Source: Neorhodopirellula pilleata (GTDB lineage: Bacteria; Planctomycetota; Planctomycetia; Pirellulales; Pirellulaceae). Taken from it: a DNA stretch of 64,000 bases. The translations under genes were made by a program, and so were the position numbers. A model generated the notes under the pieces. That model was not told the DNA's origin and ran no database searches. It saw only the letters and a list, made by a program, of their open reading frames with translations. Numbering within the stretch: position 1 is the first letter of the stretch; every line of letters begins with the position of its first letter. Location: contig NZ_SJPM01000001.1 in the NCBI RefSeq assembly GCF_007859915.1, positions 485,502-549,501 on the forward strand, read 5' to 3'. Shown one piece after another: positions 1-8,262 of the stretch.

Positions 1-1562
1 TGAACCAAGGTGTCGACCCCGATCACCATCGCTTCGCGATCACGATCCCATCCCAAGTATTGACGACACAGCAAACCTTCGGCGGTCATCGCCGGCGTCG
101 CCGGACGGCCACGCTGGTAGCTGTAACCTGCGCCCTCGTAGGTTGAGACCGTATCGAGATATCCATTGATAACACTCATTGAGGATTGGTTGACGTCCAA
201 GCCCGCCGATTTGGCACTTGTAAGCGCCATCACGTACCACCCGGTCACCGACAGATCGGAATCTTGACGCGGTTCGTAACGCCATCCGCCTTCACTCGAC
301 TGAGCCTTCAGCGCGTAATCGACTGCCGCCTGAGCAGGACCTCGCAGGGAAGAATCTTTCGTCATCGCGTAGAGTTCACAGATCGCGATCGTTGCCTGTG
401 CCTGCGCATAGGCCTTTTCATGTCCCGGCGCGTCGCGGGCAAAGAATCCATCGCGGCGTGATTGTTTCGAAATCAAGTATCGCAGTCCCTTCTCAACCAC
501 CGATTGATAAGGTCCCGCGAGGTGCGTGTTGCCATCGCCCTGAAAAGCCAGCATTGCCATGGCGGTCGCCGCGATGCGATTTTCCGAATAGGAGCCGTCA
601 TCAAACGGCCCCTTCATACTCCACGACCCCGACTTCTCTTGGTTGCGGGCGAGCCAACGCAATCCACGTTCGACCGCATCCATCGTCTCTTGATTGCCAC
701 CGTACATGGCCAGTAAAGCCGACTTCATCGCGCCGCTTCGACCGCTGAACATCGGCTGAACCGTGATGTCCGTCGCCGCCGAACCGATATCCAATGGCAC
801 CATCTCGACCGGTTCGGCCAATTCGACGGCGTCGATCATTTCTTGAACATCCAACTCCATCGGCACTTCGGCATCCGAATCATCTTGGTTGAATGCTGAA
901 TCCGCCGACTCGAGCGAAAACTCCTGCAACTCGACCGATTCCTGTTCGATCGCTTCGCCGAACTCCAAAACCACCCGGCTGATCCCTTGCCCGATCGGCG
1001 TCGTCCACAGAGCCAACGCCAGCAACAACGTGATGTGCAGGATCAAACTGACCAACCAGGCCGGCACCGATTTGCGAACCGGCTCCAACTTCTCACCCAC
1101 ATCCTCCGCCGGCGGACGGGCCGAATGAGTCGACTCCGGTACCCGCCAACGCGACACTTTCGTTCCGTTCGTCGTGCTGGCGTTTGCCACAGCGACGCCG
1201 GCGGTATGAGCGCCTGCCGATGCTGCGGTTGAGCTTGTCGCCGAGCGAGCGTCCGCTCCCCGCACGACCGCTCCAGAAGGCACCGTCGGTTCAACCGGAT
1301 CCGGATGATGAAGTGGAGTGATTGGAGCCGCCTTCACCTGCTTTCCAACCGGTGGCAGCGTCGCACGGGGTGCCGGTGGAGGAGGAAGCGAACGCGAGGC
1401 CGGAGTCGGCGGCACCTGCGGAGCGGAGCGGGGGGCAGTCTTCTTCAAGACGGGAGGAAGAGGCGGCGGCGAATTGGGAAGTGGCGGATTCGGAGTCGCA
1501 GCGGGCATCCCAGACGAAAAATCGTCCGACGATGACGACGCGGGCGGATCCGAATGCGACAT
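1..1562 (-). CDS. Prenyltransferase/squalene-oxidase-repeat membrane protein (C-terminus off the left edge)
   Basis: The frame is open from an ATG at 1562 to the window edge (520 codons). The first ~140 residues are Pro/Ala/Ser-rich. A single hydrophobic segment follows (WLVSLILHITLLLALALW), then an acidic linker, then alpha/alpha-toroid repeats with typical phrases such as GLRWLARNQEKSGSW and GGWRYEPRQDSDLSVTGWYV. It is a paralogue of the gene at 52098-53717, matching it through the segment GLLCRQYLG; by that comparison about 100 C-terminal residues are missing. Family knowledge: these planctomycete proteins carry the terpene-cyclase fold but lack an assigned reaction. A single-pass membrane anchor with an extracytoplasmic toroid is inference. 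The long hydrophilic N-terminus makes the exact start less certain. Confidence 0.8.
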   Translation of the reverse strand, partial: MSHSDPPASSSSDDFSSGMPAATPNPPLPNSPPPLPPVLKKTAPRSAPQVPPTPASRSLPPPPAPRATLPPVGKQVKAAPITPLHHPDPVEPTVPSGAVVRGADARSATSSTAASAGAHTAGVAVANASTTNGTKVSRWRVPESTHSARPPAEDVGEKLEPVRKSVPAWLVSLILHITLLLALALWTTPIGQGISRVVLEFGEAIEQESVELQEFSLESADSAFNQDDSDAEVPMELDVQEMIDAVELAEPVEMVPLDIGSAATDITVQPMFSGRSGAMKSALLAMYGGNQETMDAVERGLRWLARNQEKSGSWSMKGPFDDGSYSENRIAATAMAMLAFQGDGNTHLAGPYQSVVEKGLRYLISKQSRRDGFFARDAPGHEKAYAQAQATIAICELYAMTKDSSLRGPAQAAVDYALKAQSSEGGWRYEPRQDSDLSVTGWYVMALTSAKSAGLDVNQSSMSVINGYLDTVSTYEGAGYSYQRGRPATPAMTAEGLLCRQYLGWDRDREAMVIGVDTLV

Positions 1563-1860
1563 ATCCGACAAACCAAGAAAAGACGAGAGAACCGGAAGAA
1601 AAGAAGGGGGAACCTGAATCAAGGAACGCCCGATGAATTCTACGTTAGCATAACGCAACGGCGACGTCTTCAAGAAATTCTTTTCGGATCAAAGCAAACA
1701 CGGTTGACACAATCAACCCAATCAAGGAAGCTCTCCGCCATGACGTCGCCACCCGACCCGAGTCTCTGATTCAGGTTGGATGAAGAAAAGAACAAGAAGT
1801 TCTGTTTTTAATAGAAAAAAGCCGAACCTTCCTTCTCTCCTTCGCGTCACACACACATAC

Positions 1861-1934
<74 letters not shown>

Positions 1935-1977
1935 CTTCTTAGAACGGTTGGGACTAGTTCCGACCGTCGGGTAAACG

Positions 1978-2010
1978 AAAAGCCGACGTGTTTTGCACGT
2001 CGGCTTTTTT
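1978..2010 (+). terminator. Rho-independent terminator of the tRNA-fMet unit
   Basis: A 10-bp perfect stem AGCCGACGTG/CACGTCGGCT with a five-base loop is preceded by A residues and followed by a run of six T. It ends the tRNA transcript. Confidence 0.9.
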
Positions 2011-2011
2011 C

Positions 2012-2347
2012 GTTTTATCCCGTTATCTACGAACGACTTGCGCCGATTGGCTGGGGGCGGTTTTCTTTCTCGGTTCTGGTTGAGAGATGACCCGAGAACG
2101 GGTTGGTGGCGGCTGGAACCGGTTCTGGGGCGGATTTCTTACGTTCTCCGTTTCTTAGGCCTCTTGGGTTACGAGCTGTTCGGTTCTCTCTTTGGGTCGG
2201 GTTGGGAAACGCATCTAACGCTGCAAATCGTTTGTCTTTCTGGGTCGTGACCGATTGAGACGGCCAGACGGTCGCTCAAAATCGCCCGATAGCGTTAAGT
2301 TGATTTGGAGAAGCCGAGAAAAGTGTTTTCGCGTTTGAGAGCCGCTG
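2012..2347. other. Gene-free stretch after the tRNA terminator
   Basis: About 335 bases, skewed to G and T on the plus strand, with recurring GGTTCTGG-, GTTCTC- and TTTCTT-like words and a few short imperfect hairpins. No convincing coding frame, tRNA or promoter was found. The small gene at 2348 begins directly after it. Confidence 0.5.
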
Positions 2348-2662
2348 TTGAAGTATCCGACTACCCCCGACGGCCGCTACTTTGTCCACCAAGAACGTCT
2401 GTGGCGTTGCACGAATCCGAACCTTGACGAGGCCGAGCGTCAGAGGTTTGTGAATGAATTGATGGCCGCTCGTCGCCAGGTTTGCGTCGCCAAACGGGCC
2501 GACGATGATGCCGCCCTGACCGTCGCACGTGCCCGCGTGAACGCCGCCAAAATTTCTCTCGGAGAACGCGGCCCGACTTGGTGGGATGACGACACCGACT
2601 TCACCCGGTGCCTGGTTAAGAACACACCCTACGCCAAATGGTGGGCAGAACGAGACGCCTGA
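2348..2662 (+). CDS. Conserved small hypothetical protein (104 aa)
   Basis: The protein begins with YPTTPDGRYFVH and contains the words RLWRCTNPNLDEAERQRFV, ELMAARRQV and GERGPTWWDD. I recognise this as a widespread ~100-residue bacterial protein of unknown function; it is charged, has no membrane segment or signal peptide, and is probably a cytoplasmic helical protein. A TTG at 2348 is the only start in frame that keeps the conserved N-terminus, so a TTG start is proposed. It is convergent with the ZIP transporter gene. Confidence 0.7.
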   Translation: MKYPTTPDGRYFVHQERLWRCTNPNLDEAERQRFVNELMAARRQVCVAKRADDDAALTVARARVNAAKISLGERGPTWWDDDTDFTRCLVKNTPYAKWWAERDA

Positions 2663-2691
2663 TCGGGGCTTCGTCGCGGCGAATTGAACGC

Positions 2692-3408
2692 TCAGCCGTC
2701 CAGCAGGACTTGGCCGACGACGCCGAGCAGAAACCCCAGCACGGCTCCGACGGCGGGCAGCTTGCGGTCGCCGTCTTTGGCTTGCGGTGCGAGATCTTGG
2801 AACGTCAGATACAAAATTCCGCTGGCGGCAAACAGCATGATGAATGCGACCAGCTTGGGGTACGCCGACAGATAGCTGAATCCGATCCAACCGGCGATCG
2901 GCCCCAGCGGCACCAACACACACAGCAACCCGACGATCTTCCAATCGGAACTTCCGCCGCTGGCTTTCAACTCTCGAAACGAATTGAAACCCTCGGGCAA
3001 GTTTTGCAACCCGATCAAGATCGCCAGCAACGCGCCCGTGCTTTCGCCATGGGCGAACGCCGCGCCCAACGCGATCGCTTCGGGAACGAAATCCGACACC
3101 ATCGCGACCAACTGAGCAGCCGAACTCTTCGATCGAGCCAGCACCGTTTCCAAACCCCAAAACGCGATGCCACCGATCAAGAACGCCAGCACGATCCAGC
3201 CGAGCGATAACTCACGCACGCCCTCAGGCACCAACACCAACGCGACCGCCGAGATCAACACGCCGCCGCCGAACGCGATCACGCTGTGCCGGAACTCGTC
3301 CTCGATCCACTGCGGCGAAATCCGCTCGAACATCGCGAGCACGCCACCGACCGGCATCGCCGCCCCCGCGATCGTCGTCATCACCAACACCTGAATTAGC
3401 TCACTCAT
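2692..3408 (-). CDS. ZIP-family divalent metal transporter
   Basis: A 238-residue polytopic membrane protein with eight or so hydrophobic segments. The metal-binding motifs of the ZIP family are visible: SDFVPEAIALGAAF in the fourth segment and GLQNLPEGFNSF in the fifth, giving the N/E/P-E pattern expected for Zn, Fe or Mn uptake. The His of the usual HNxPEG is replaced by Gln (LQNLPEG) and the His-rich loop is short, so substrate preference cannot be read. The gene starts eight bases inside the end of the upstream DoxX-like gene, so the two are co-transcribed and probably translationally coupled. Confidence 0.85.
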   Translation of the reverse strand: MSELIQVLVMTTIAGAAMPVGGVLAMFERISPQWIEDEFRHSVIAFGGGVLISAVALVLVPEGVRELSLGWIVLAFLIGGIAFWGLETVLARSKSSAAQLVAMVSDFVPEAIALGAAFAHGESTGALLAILIGLQNLPEGFNSFRELKASGGSSDWKIVGLLCVLVPLGPIAGWIGFSYLSAYPKLVAFIMLFAASGILYLTFQDLAPQAKDGDRKLPAVGAVLGFLLGVVGQVLLDG

Positions 3409-3781
3409 CCGTCGCCCCCACCCGCTTCACCGCCGCCCACCAAACCCAAGCGATCAACAACCCCTGCAACGGTAACCGAGCCACCAACGCCCAAAACGGA
3501 ATCTCCGGAAACCGATCCGCGTGCAAAACCATCTCCAAGTTCGCCGGAAACACCGCCACCAACAACGCGATCAATCCCCACCCCGCCGCCCGCCGCAACT
3601 TCGGCACCGCGACACCAATCCCACCAGCCACTTCAAAGAACCCCGACACGTAAACCAAAAACAACGGCCAAGGCAAATACGCCGGCATGATCTTCAAGTA
3701 CACGTCCGGCGAGACAAAGTGATTCACACCGGCGGCGATGAAGAGCAGCGAGAGAAGGCCGTTTGAGATTCGACGCACCAT
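3401..3781 (-). CDS. DoxX-like four-helix membrane protein
   Basis: A 126-residue protein with four predicted membrane helices. The opening GLLSLLFIAAGVNHFVSP and the segment YVSGFFEVAGGIGVAVPKLR are typical of the DoxX/DoxD-like superfamily. Members are linked to redox or membrane stress, but no reaction can be assigned here. It overlaps the ZIP transporter gene by eight bases and is the first gene of that two-gene unit. Confidence 0.75.
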   Translation of the reverse strand: MVRRISNGLLSLLFIAAGVNHFVSPDVYLKIMPAYLPWPLFLVYVSGFFEVAGGIGVAVPKLRRAAGWGLIALLVAVFPANLEMVLHADRFPEIPFWALVARLPLQGLLIAWVWWAAVKRVGATDE

Positions 3782-3806
3782 TGGAAGTGAGCTGACATGT
3801 AGGGAT

Positions 3807-5735
3807 TCAGTCGTTTTCGCTCACGACGAAACGGTAGAGCTTCTCTGCAACTTCCTTCGCCCCATCGCTTAGGTCGTCAACTGTTTGAAGATGCGAAAGA
3901 GCTTTTTGGCAGAAACGGACCTTATCTTTAATTGTTCCGCTTTTGTCTGCGTAGGCACTCTTGGTGCGATCGCTGAACCGCTTTGATTGACTGGCATCAG
4001 GCAGGACCTGGTCGTCAATGAACTTGCCAAGATAGTTGAGGCGGTATGCCGTCTGGGCAAAGTCGTGGAGAGCGATTGTTTCCTTTTCGTAATCGTGAAT
4101 CACGGCTTTGATTGTCGCCGGAGTCAACAGGTTTTCGACTTCGCGGACATCCAAGCGGTGGAAACGTTCGTCCAAGACCTCGGCCAGTCTTTGGTGCCGT
4201 TCATCTTTGCCGTCGTCCTTGTCGGTAATCAGAAATAGCCTGGAACAGATTCGTTCGACGTCCATGCCATCCTCTTCGTCCAAAAACGACCAATGCGTGA
4301 TGTTACCGCCACCGTATTCGACGAAGGCGTAGTGCATGTTCTCGATTAAGTTAACGCTACGATCGGCGAGCATCAGTTCTAGAAACTTGCCGTAGTACAG
4401 CCGATCCGTGATTCCCTCGACCCAAATCGTGCAATTCGCGAACATGACCGATGAAGGACGCACACCGATATGCTTCAACAGTTCGTGATCGCCGGTCGTA
4501 GCGTTGCTGACGGTGAATCGCGGATCGTGTTCGGGATGGTCTTTTTCGGGGGCCTGCTTACCACAGCGGAAAATGGAACAGCCTTCTTCGGAAATCGTGA
4601 TGTCCAGAAATTGGTTGGAGTGCGTGGTAACAAACACGTACAGATCAGGGTTGGGATGGTCAAAGATCGCGTCGATGAAAGCCCGTTGGAAGCCTGGGTG
4701 CAGAAACAGGTCCGGTTCCTCGATGAACAGAAACAGCGGCTTCTCTCGACGCTCAAACATCGGCAAGGTCAGGATGATCAGTTGCTGCAGTCCGTCGCCA
4801 AGCGATTGGACGGGTCGTTCGGCTTCCGTCCCGATCTTGATGTTGACGGTGTCATGTTCGCGTCTCGGAATCAATGCAACCGGTTGGTCGCGAAAGAATG
4901 CTTTGGAAAGATACTCCTCATATTGGCGGATGAACTGACGGTCAGCCAGTGATCCCAGCAGTCGATCTGTCAAAACGTCGTAGAGATCCAATCCGGTAAA
5001 GACCGTCTTGCCGCTCATTTGCGTGCGGGCTTGATTGATGTCGTCTTTCTGCGAATGCCCTTGGCGGATGTTGCCTTTGATGTAGTCCACCCAGGTTCGA
5101 TCGAAGTACGCAAACTTCGAGTTGTCGTCATCAACCCCCAGTCGCATCCCACGGAGCGTTGGGACGTAGACAAATTCGGCATTGCGAAAGTGCGGCTCTG
5201 GCGTTGGATGATTCTGGTTGTGATTCATAGATCGCGGCGACGCTCGGCTTTCCAGTCGCTCCATGCCATTGACGATGGTTTGCAACGAACGAACTAAATT
5301 GTCGTAAGGCTGGCGATCAAAACTTCCACTCTGGTGTGACCTCAGTCGATTAACTTGATTTGCCAGTTCAGCAAACAACTTAACGTTTTGCTGCGTCTTC
5401 CCGATATGCTGGCTAATTGAATGAAACCCGAACGATACATTCGCAAGTGCCTCATTGGCCTTTTCGACCACATCCTGATGTCTTGAGAGGCACTCGGATT
5501 CTGGGAGAACATTGCGAACTGCTTCGCGAACTCGCATTGTGTCTTCATCATCCGTCGAAACCATCAGATTCGTTCCGGCCAAAAACAACGCCCTCATCAA
5601 ACGGCTTTTGCCGGAATTGTTCGGGCCTATGAACGCGTTGAGCCTACGAATGTGACGAAGGGAATTGAATGGCGGATCCGCGTCGTAGTCGGATGCAACC
5701 GATTCCGGCAACATGATTTCTTCGATGCTTAACAT
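3807..5735 (-). CDS. OLD-family ATPase with C-terminal TOPRIM nuclease domain
   Basis: Residues 1-420 (from the ATG at 5735) form an ABC/SMC-type ATPase: Walker A GPNNSGKS at ~37-44, a signature-like SLGDGLQQL at ~311, Walker B IEEPDLFLHP at ~338 and the H-loop VTTHSNQFLD at ~370. From ~435 a TOPRIM domain follows, with the acidic motif WVEGITDRLYY and a DxD-type ITDKDDGKD. This is the OLD architecture shared with GajA of Gabija and other phage-defence or repair nucleases. No GajB-like helicase gene is adjacent, so it is either a single-gene OLD system or part of an unknown one. A GTG at 5780 would add 15 residues; 5735 is preferred because GAGGCAAG lies just upstream. The XRE gene upstream on the same strand ends 90 bases away and may control it. 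Confidence 0.88.
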   Translation of the reverse strand: MLSIEEIMLPESVASDYDADPPFNSLRHIRRLNAFIGPNNSGKSRLMRALFLAGTNLMVSTDDEDTMRVREAVRNVLPESECLSRHQDVVEKANEALANVSFGFHSISQHIGKTQQNVKLFAELANQVNRLRSHQSGSFDRQPYDNLVRSLQTIVNGMERLESRASPRSMNHNQNHPTPEPHFRNAEFVYVPTLRGMRLGVDDDNSKFAYFDRTWVDYIKGNIRQGHSQKDDINQARTQMSGKTVFTGLDLYDVLTDRLLGSLADRQFIRQYEEYLSKAFFRDQPVALIPRREHDTVNIKIGTEAERPVQSLGDGLQQLIILTLPMFERREKPLFLFIEEPDLFLHPGFQRAFIDAIFDHPNPDLYVFVTTHSNQFLDITISEEGCSIFRCGKQAPEKDHPEHDPRFTVSNATTGDHELLKHIGVRPSSVMFANCTIWVEGITDRLYYGKFLELMLADRSVNLIENMHYAFVEYGGGNITHWSFLDEEDGMDVERICSRLFLITDKDDGKDERHQRLAEVLDERFHRLDVREVENLLTPATIKAVIHDYEKETIALHDFAQTAYRLNYLGKFIDDQVLPDASQSKRFSDRTKSAYADKSGTIKDKVRFCQKALSHLQTVDDLSDGAKEVAEKLYRFVVSEND

Positions 5736-5825
5736 GGTGTGCAACTTGCCTCGGTCTCCAATAAATTGCCTTTGGTCCACAGGGACCGTCTCGGTGCCGT
5801 GATGATGTCATCGCACCCGTTCTGA

Positions 5826-6185
5826 TTACTCAGTCGGCCCGCAGGCTTGGTTCTCGATCGCCCTCAACTGGCGTTCGTTGCATCTTGCCAGCGCCCGGAA
5901 CAAATCAGGGTGGTCGAAGATTTGCTTTGCGATCGTTGCGGGGACGTGATGGGCGAGAAGCAACAGTTCTTCTTCGTCCGCTTCCAGCACATCGGCCAGC
6001 CGGTGGATGAGAGATTCCGACGGGGAGCCGTCAAAATCGAGGCGGTCGTTCTCGACTTTGCTCAGATACGAAAAGCCGACGCCGACCAGCGGGGCGAGCT
6101 TCCGCAACGAATAGCCTTTCGATTTGCGTAGCTCGCGAATTCGGTCTCCAAAGGTGTTCGCCCGCGATTCGGCTTTTGCGTTCAT
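5826..6185 (-). CDS. XRE-family (Cro/CI-type) helix-turn-helix regulator
   Basis: A 119-residue DNA-binding protein. The HTH covers residues ~12-65: FGDRIRELRKSKGYSLRKL, then a recognition helix around VGVGFSYLSKVEN. The tail LIHRLADVLEADEEELLLL is typical of the XRE family. The ATG at 6185 is chosen because the HTH begins soon after it; the open frame extends upstream but without a domain. It is upstream of the OLD ATPase gene on the same strand and divergent from the MmeI-like fragment, so it probably represses this small defence-like unit. Targets are inference. Confidence 0.85.
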   Translation of the reverse strand: MNAKAESRANTFGDRIRELRKSKGYSLRKLAPLVGVGFSYLSKVENDRLDFDGSPSESLIHRLADVLEADEEELLLLAHHVPATIAKQIFDHPDLFRALARCNERQLRAIENQACGPTE

Positions 6186-6329
6186 AGTTCGGTCCGGTCT
6201 GGGGCCAGAGTAAGCCTGCTTGTTTGTTGACTCCGGAAATCTTACATTTGTAGCAGCTCGCAGGCAACACACCGCGAGACTTTCGCATCATCTATTTTGC
6301 CCCACCCGTTTGCACGAAGGATCGGACGC

Positions 6330-6872
6330 TTGAACGCAGTTGAGATTGAGGAGGCAGTTAGCAAGCTAATCGAGGCGGCGTTTGATGCGGCGGAGTTTCC
6401 GTACGCCTTCTTGGAAGCGTTCGGGAACAAAGACGCGACGATCCGGCGACTGCGCAGTACCGGCAAGAACACGACCAACAAGACCGACGTCGAAGGTGAA
6501 GGCGTCGTCGCGGTGCTGCAACGCAACAACATTCACATCGCGTCACTGCCGCACTGCATCGGTCGCGAGACCGACCTGGTCGATGAAACGATGAAGCGGT
6601 TGGCCGACTCGCCGGCGACGACCAAGCACAAAGCCAAGTTCGTGTTGGTGACCGATGGCCGAGTCGTTCATGCCGAGAAGCTGAATTCCGACGAACCGCC
6701 GTTGGTTTGTGAGTTCGCGAAACTCGATGATCACTTCGGGTACTTCCTGGAACTGGCCGGCATCTCGACCGTTCGCCAGATCCGCGAGAACGCGTTCGAC
6801 ATCAAGGCGACCGGGCGGCTGAACCGGTTGTACGTCGAACTGTTGCGGAACAATCCCGATTGGGACGGCGAC
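6330..6872 (+). pseudogene. N-terminal fragment of an MmeI-like type II restriction-methyltransferase
   Basis: Starting at a TTG preceded by GAAGGA, the frame gives NAVEIEEAVSKL, DAAEFPYAFLEAFGNK, QRNNIHIASL and RLNRLYVELLRNNPDW, which is the N-terminal region of class I SAM-dependent DNA methyltransferases of the MmeI (type IIL) group. Full proteins run to roughly 900-1000 residues; homology here stops after about 180, before the methyltransferase motifs. Beyond NPDW the frame runs out of register into the helicase fragment up to 7154 and has no homology I recognise. It is a deletion remnant. Confidence 0.75.
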
Positions 6873-6873
6873 C

Positions 6874-7719
6874 ATGCGGCCGATGCAGCAGCGTGTGTGG
6901 AACTTTCGCGGCGAACAATACCTGTTGCTGAAATCGCCGCCGGCGTCGGGCAAAAGCCGGGCGTTGATGTTTGTGGCTCTGGACAAACTGCATCGTCAAA
7001 AGCTGAAACAGGCGATCGTGGTCGTGCCGGAAAAGTCGATCGGGGCGAGCTTTGGAGACACGTCGCTGAAAGAACATGGGTTCTTCGCCGATTGGGACGT
7101 TTCGCCGAAATGGAATCTTTGCAATGCACCCGGAACCGACGGTGGCAAGGTTGACGCGTTGGGTCGGTTCTTGAGATTGGCGGAAAGCCCCTCACCCCCA
7201 GCCCCTCTCCCCGAAGCGGGGAGAGGGGAGCCAGAGTCATTTGATCGTATTTTGGTTTGCACGCACGCGACGTTTCGGTTTGCGTTTGAAAAGTTTGGTG
7301 TCGAAGCGTTTGATGATCGCTTGATCGCGGTCGACGAGTTCCACCACGTGTCGGTCAGCGAGGACAACAAGCTGGGCGAGTTCGTGCGCGAGTTGATCGA
7401 GCGTGACCAGGCTCACATGATCGCGATGACGGGCAGCTACTTCCGCGGTGACGCCGCCGCGGTCTTGATGCCGGAGGACGAGCGTCGTTTTGAAACGGTG
7501 ACGTACACGTACTACGAACAACTCGGCGGATACAAGTATTTGAAAAAGCTGGACATCGGGTACTACTTCTATTCGGGAAGCTACGTCGACGACTTGCCCA
7601 AGGTGCTCGACGAGAACGAGAAGACGATCATCCACATTCCCAACGTGAACAGCCGCGAAAGCACGCAGGACAAGCACAAAGAGGTCGAGCATATTCTGGA
7701 AACGCTCGGTGAGTGGCAG
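6874..7719 (+). pseudogene. Truncated superfamily II helicase (restriction/defence type)
   Basis: The frame opens at RPMQQRVWNFRGEQYLLLKS and shows helicase motif I (SPPASGKS), a segment AIVVVPEKSIGASF, a motif II variant (VDEFHH) and motif III (AMTGSYF). The second RecA domain starts (KTIIHIPNVNSRES) but stops at ILETLGEW, where the IS3 transposase tail takes over in the same frame. Motif VI is missing, so the protein cannot be an active helicase. It is joined out of frame to the MmeI-like fragment upstream. A GC-rich palindrome has been inserted in frame near the middle. Such DEAD/DEAH proteins often accompany restriction or BREX/DISARM-like genes. Confidence 0.75.
7186..7232. repeat. GC-rich palindrome inserted in frame in the helicase fragment
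   Basis: A perfect 12-bp inverted repeat CCCCTCTCCCCG/CGGGGAGAGGGG with a three-base AAG loop, flanked by C-rich sequence. It adds an in-frame stretch around SPSPPAPLPEAGRGE that is foreign to the helicase. The sequence resembles interspersed palindromes common in planctomycete and some other genomes. Confidence 0.75.
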
Positions 7720-7982
7720 GGCATCGAGTGCTCGATGAGTCGAACCGGATGCTGCTACGACAACGCAGTGATGGAACGATTTTTCTGGTCGCTCAAACAT
7801 GAATGGACCAAGTTCGAAACGTTTGCCGATCTACGAGACGCAGAGCTGAGCGTGTTCCAGTACATCGAAACGTTTTACAACTCGGCCCGAATCCACCAAA
7901 CGCTCGGCTACAAAACGCCGAATGAATTCGAAGACCTTCACCGAATGAATCTCTCAAGCTAAAAAGTAGATTCCGGAGTCCA
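7720..7982 (+). mobile_element. IS3-family transposase C-terminal remnant with probable right end
   Basis: The frame ending at 7962 gives SMSRTGCCYDNAVMERFFW, LKHEWTKFETFADL, FQYIETFYNSARIHQTLGY and TPNEFED, the C-terminal half of an IS3-type DDE integrase including the catalytic Glu region (ME-FF--LK-E). The N-terminal DD part and OrfA are absent. After the stop, the reverse complement of ~7959-7982 begins TGGACTCCGG and ends the element in CA, a plausible right inverted repeat. The left end is lost at the helicase junction, so this is a one-ended remnant. Confidence 0.75.
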
Positions 7983-8057
7983 CCAGTCATGGGCCAACGC
8001 AGCAATCAACCGCCCAAGAACGAGAGACACTTCACCGCTGATTAGCTATGGAGAGTT

Positions 8058-8222
8058 CTAATTAGCATCGCGAGCAATCTCGATATCCGCCAGAACGCGT
8101 TGATACGTCTTTCGCCAATCGACGATCCCCACGCGATTGGTCCACAATGGATTGTGGTGATTGCTTGATCTGAATACGCTTGCCAGTGTTCGGCCGCTTC
8201 GGTGACCATGTCCTGTCTTGAA
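8058..8222 (-). pseudogene. C-terminal remnant of an unidentified protein
   Basis: A short frame with no start codon runs from just after a TGA to a TAG and reads NPLWTNRVGIVDWRKTYQRV followed by LADIEIARDAN. It has the look of a real protein C-terminus and the composition of its neighbours, but I cannot name the family. It lies between the IS3 remnant and the sulfatase gene, on the same strand as the latter. Confidence 0.3.
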
Positions 8223-8262
8223 TCAGACGCAGTTCTCCAGGACATCGTTTATCGAGCCAGCG

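Noticed and set aside
2276..3160. 294-codon minus-strand open frame over the ZIP transporter and the small plus-strand gene
   Set aside because: It is Arg-rich, overlaps two better-supported genes and has no family features.
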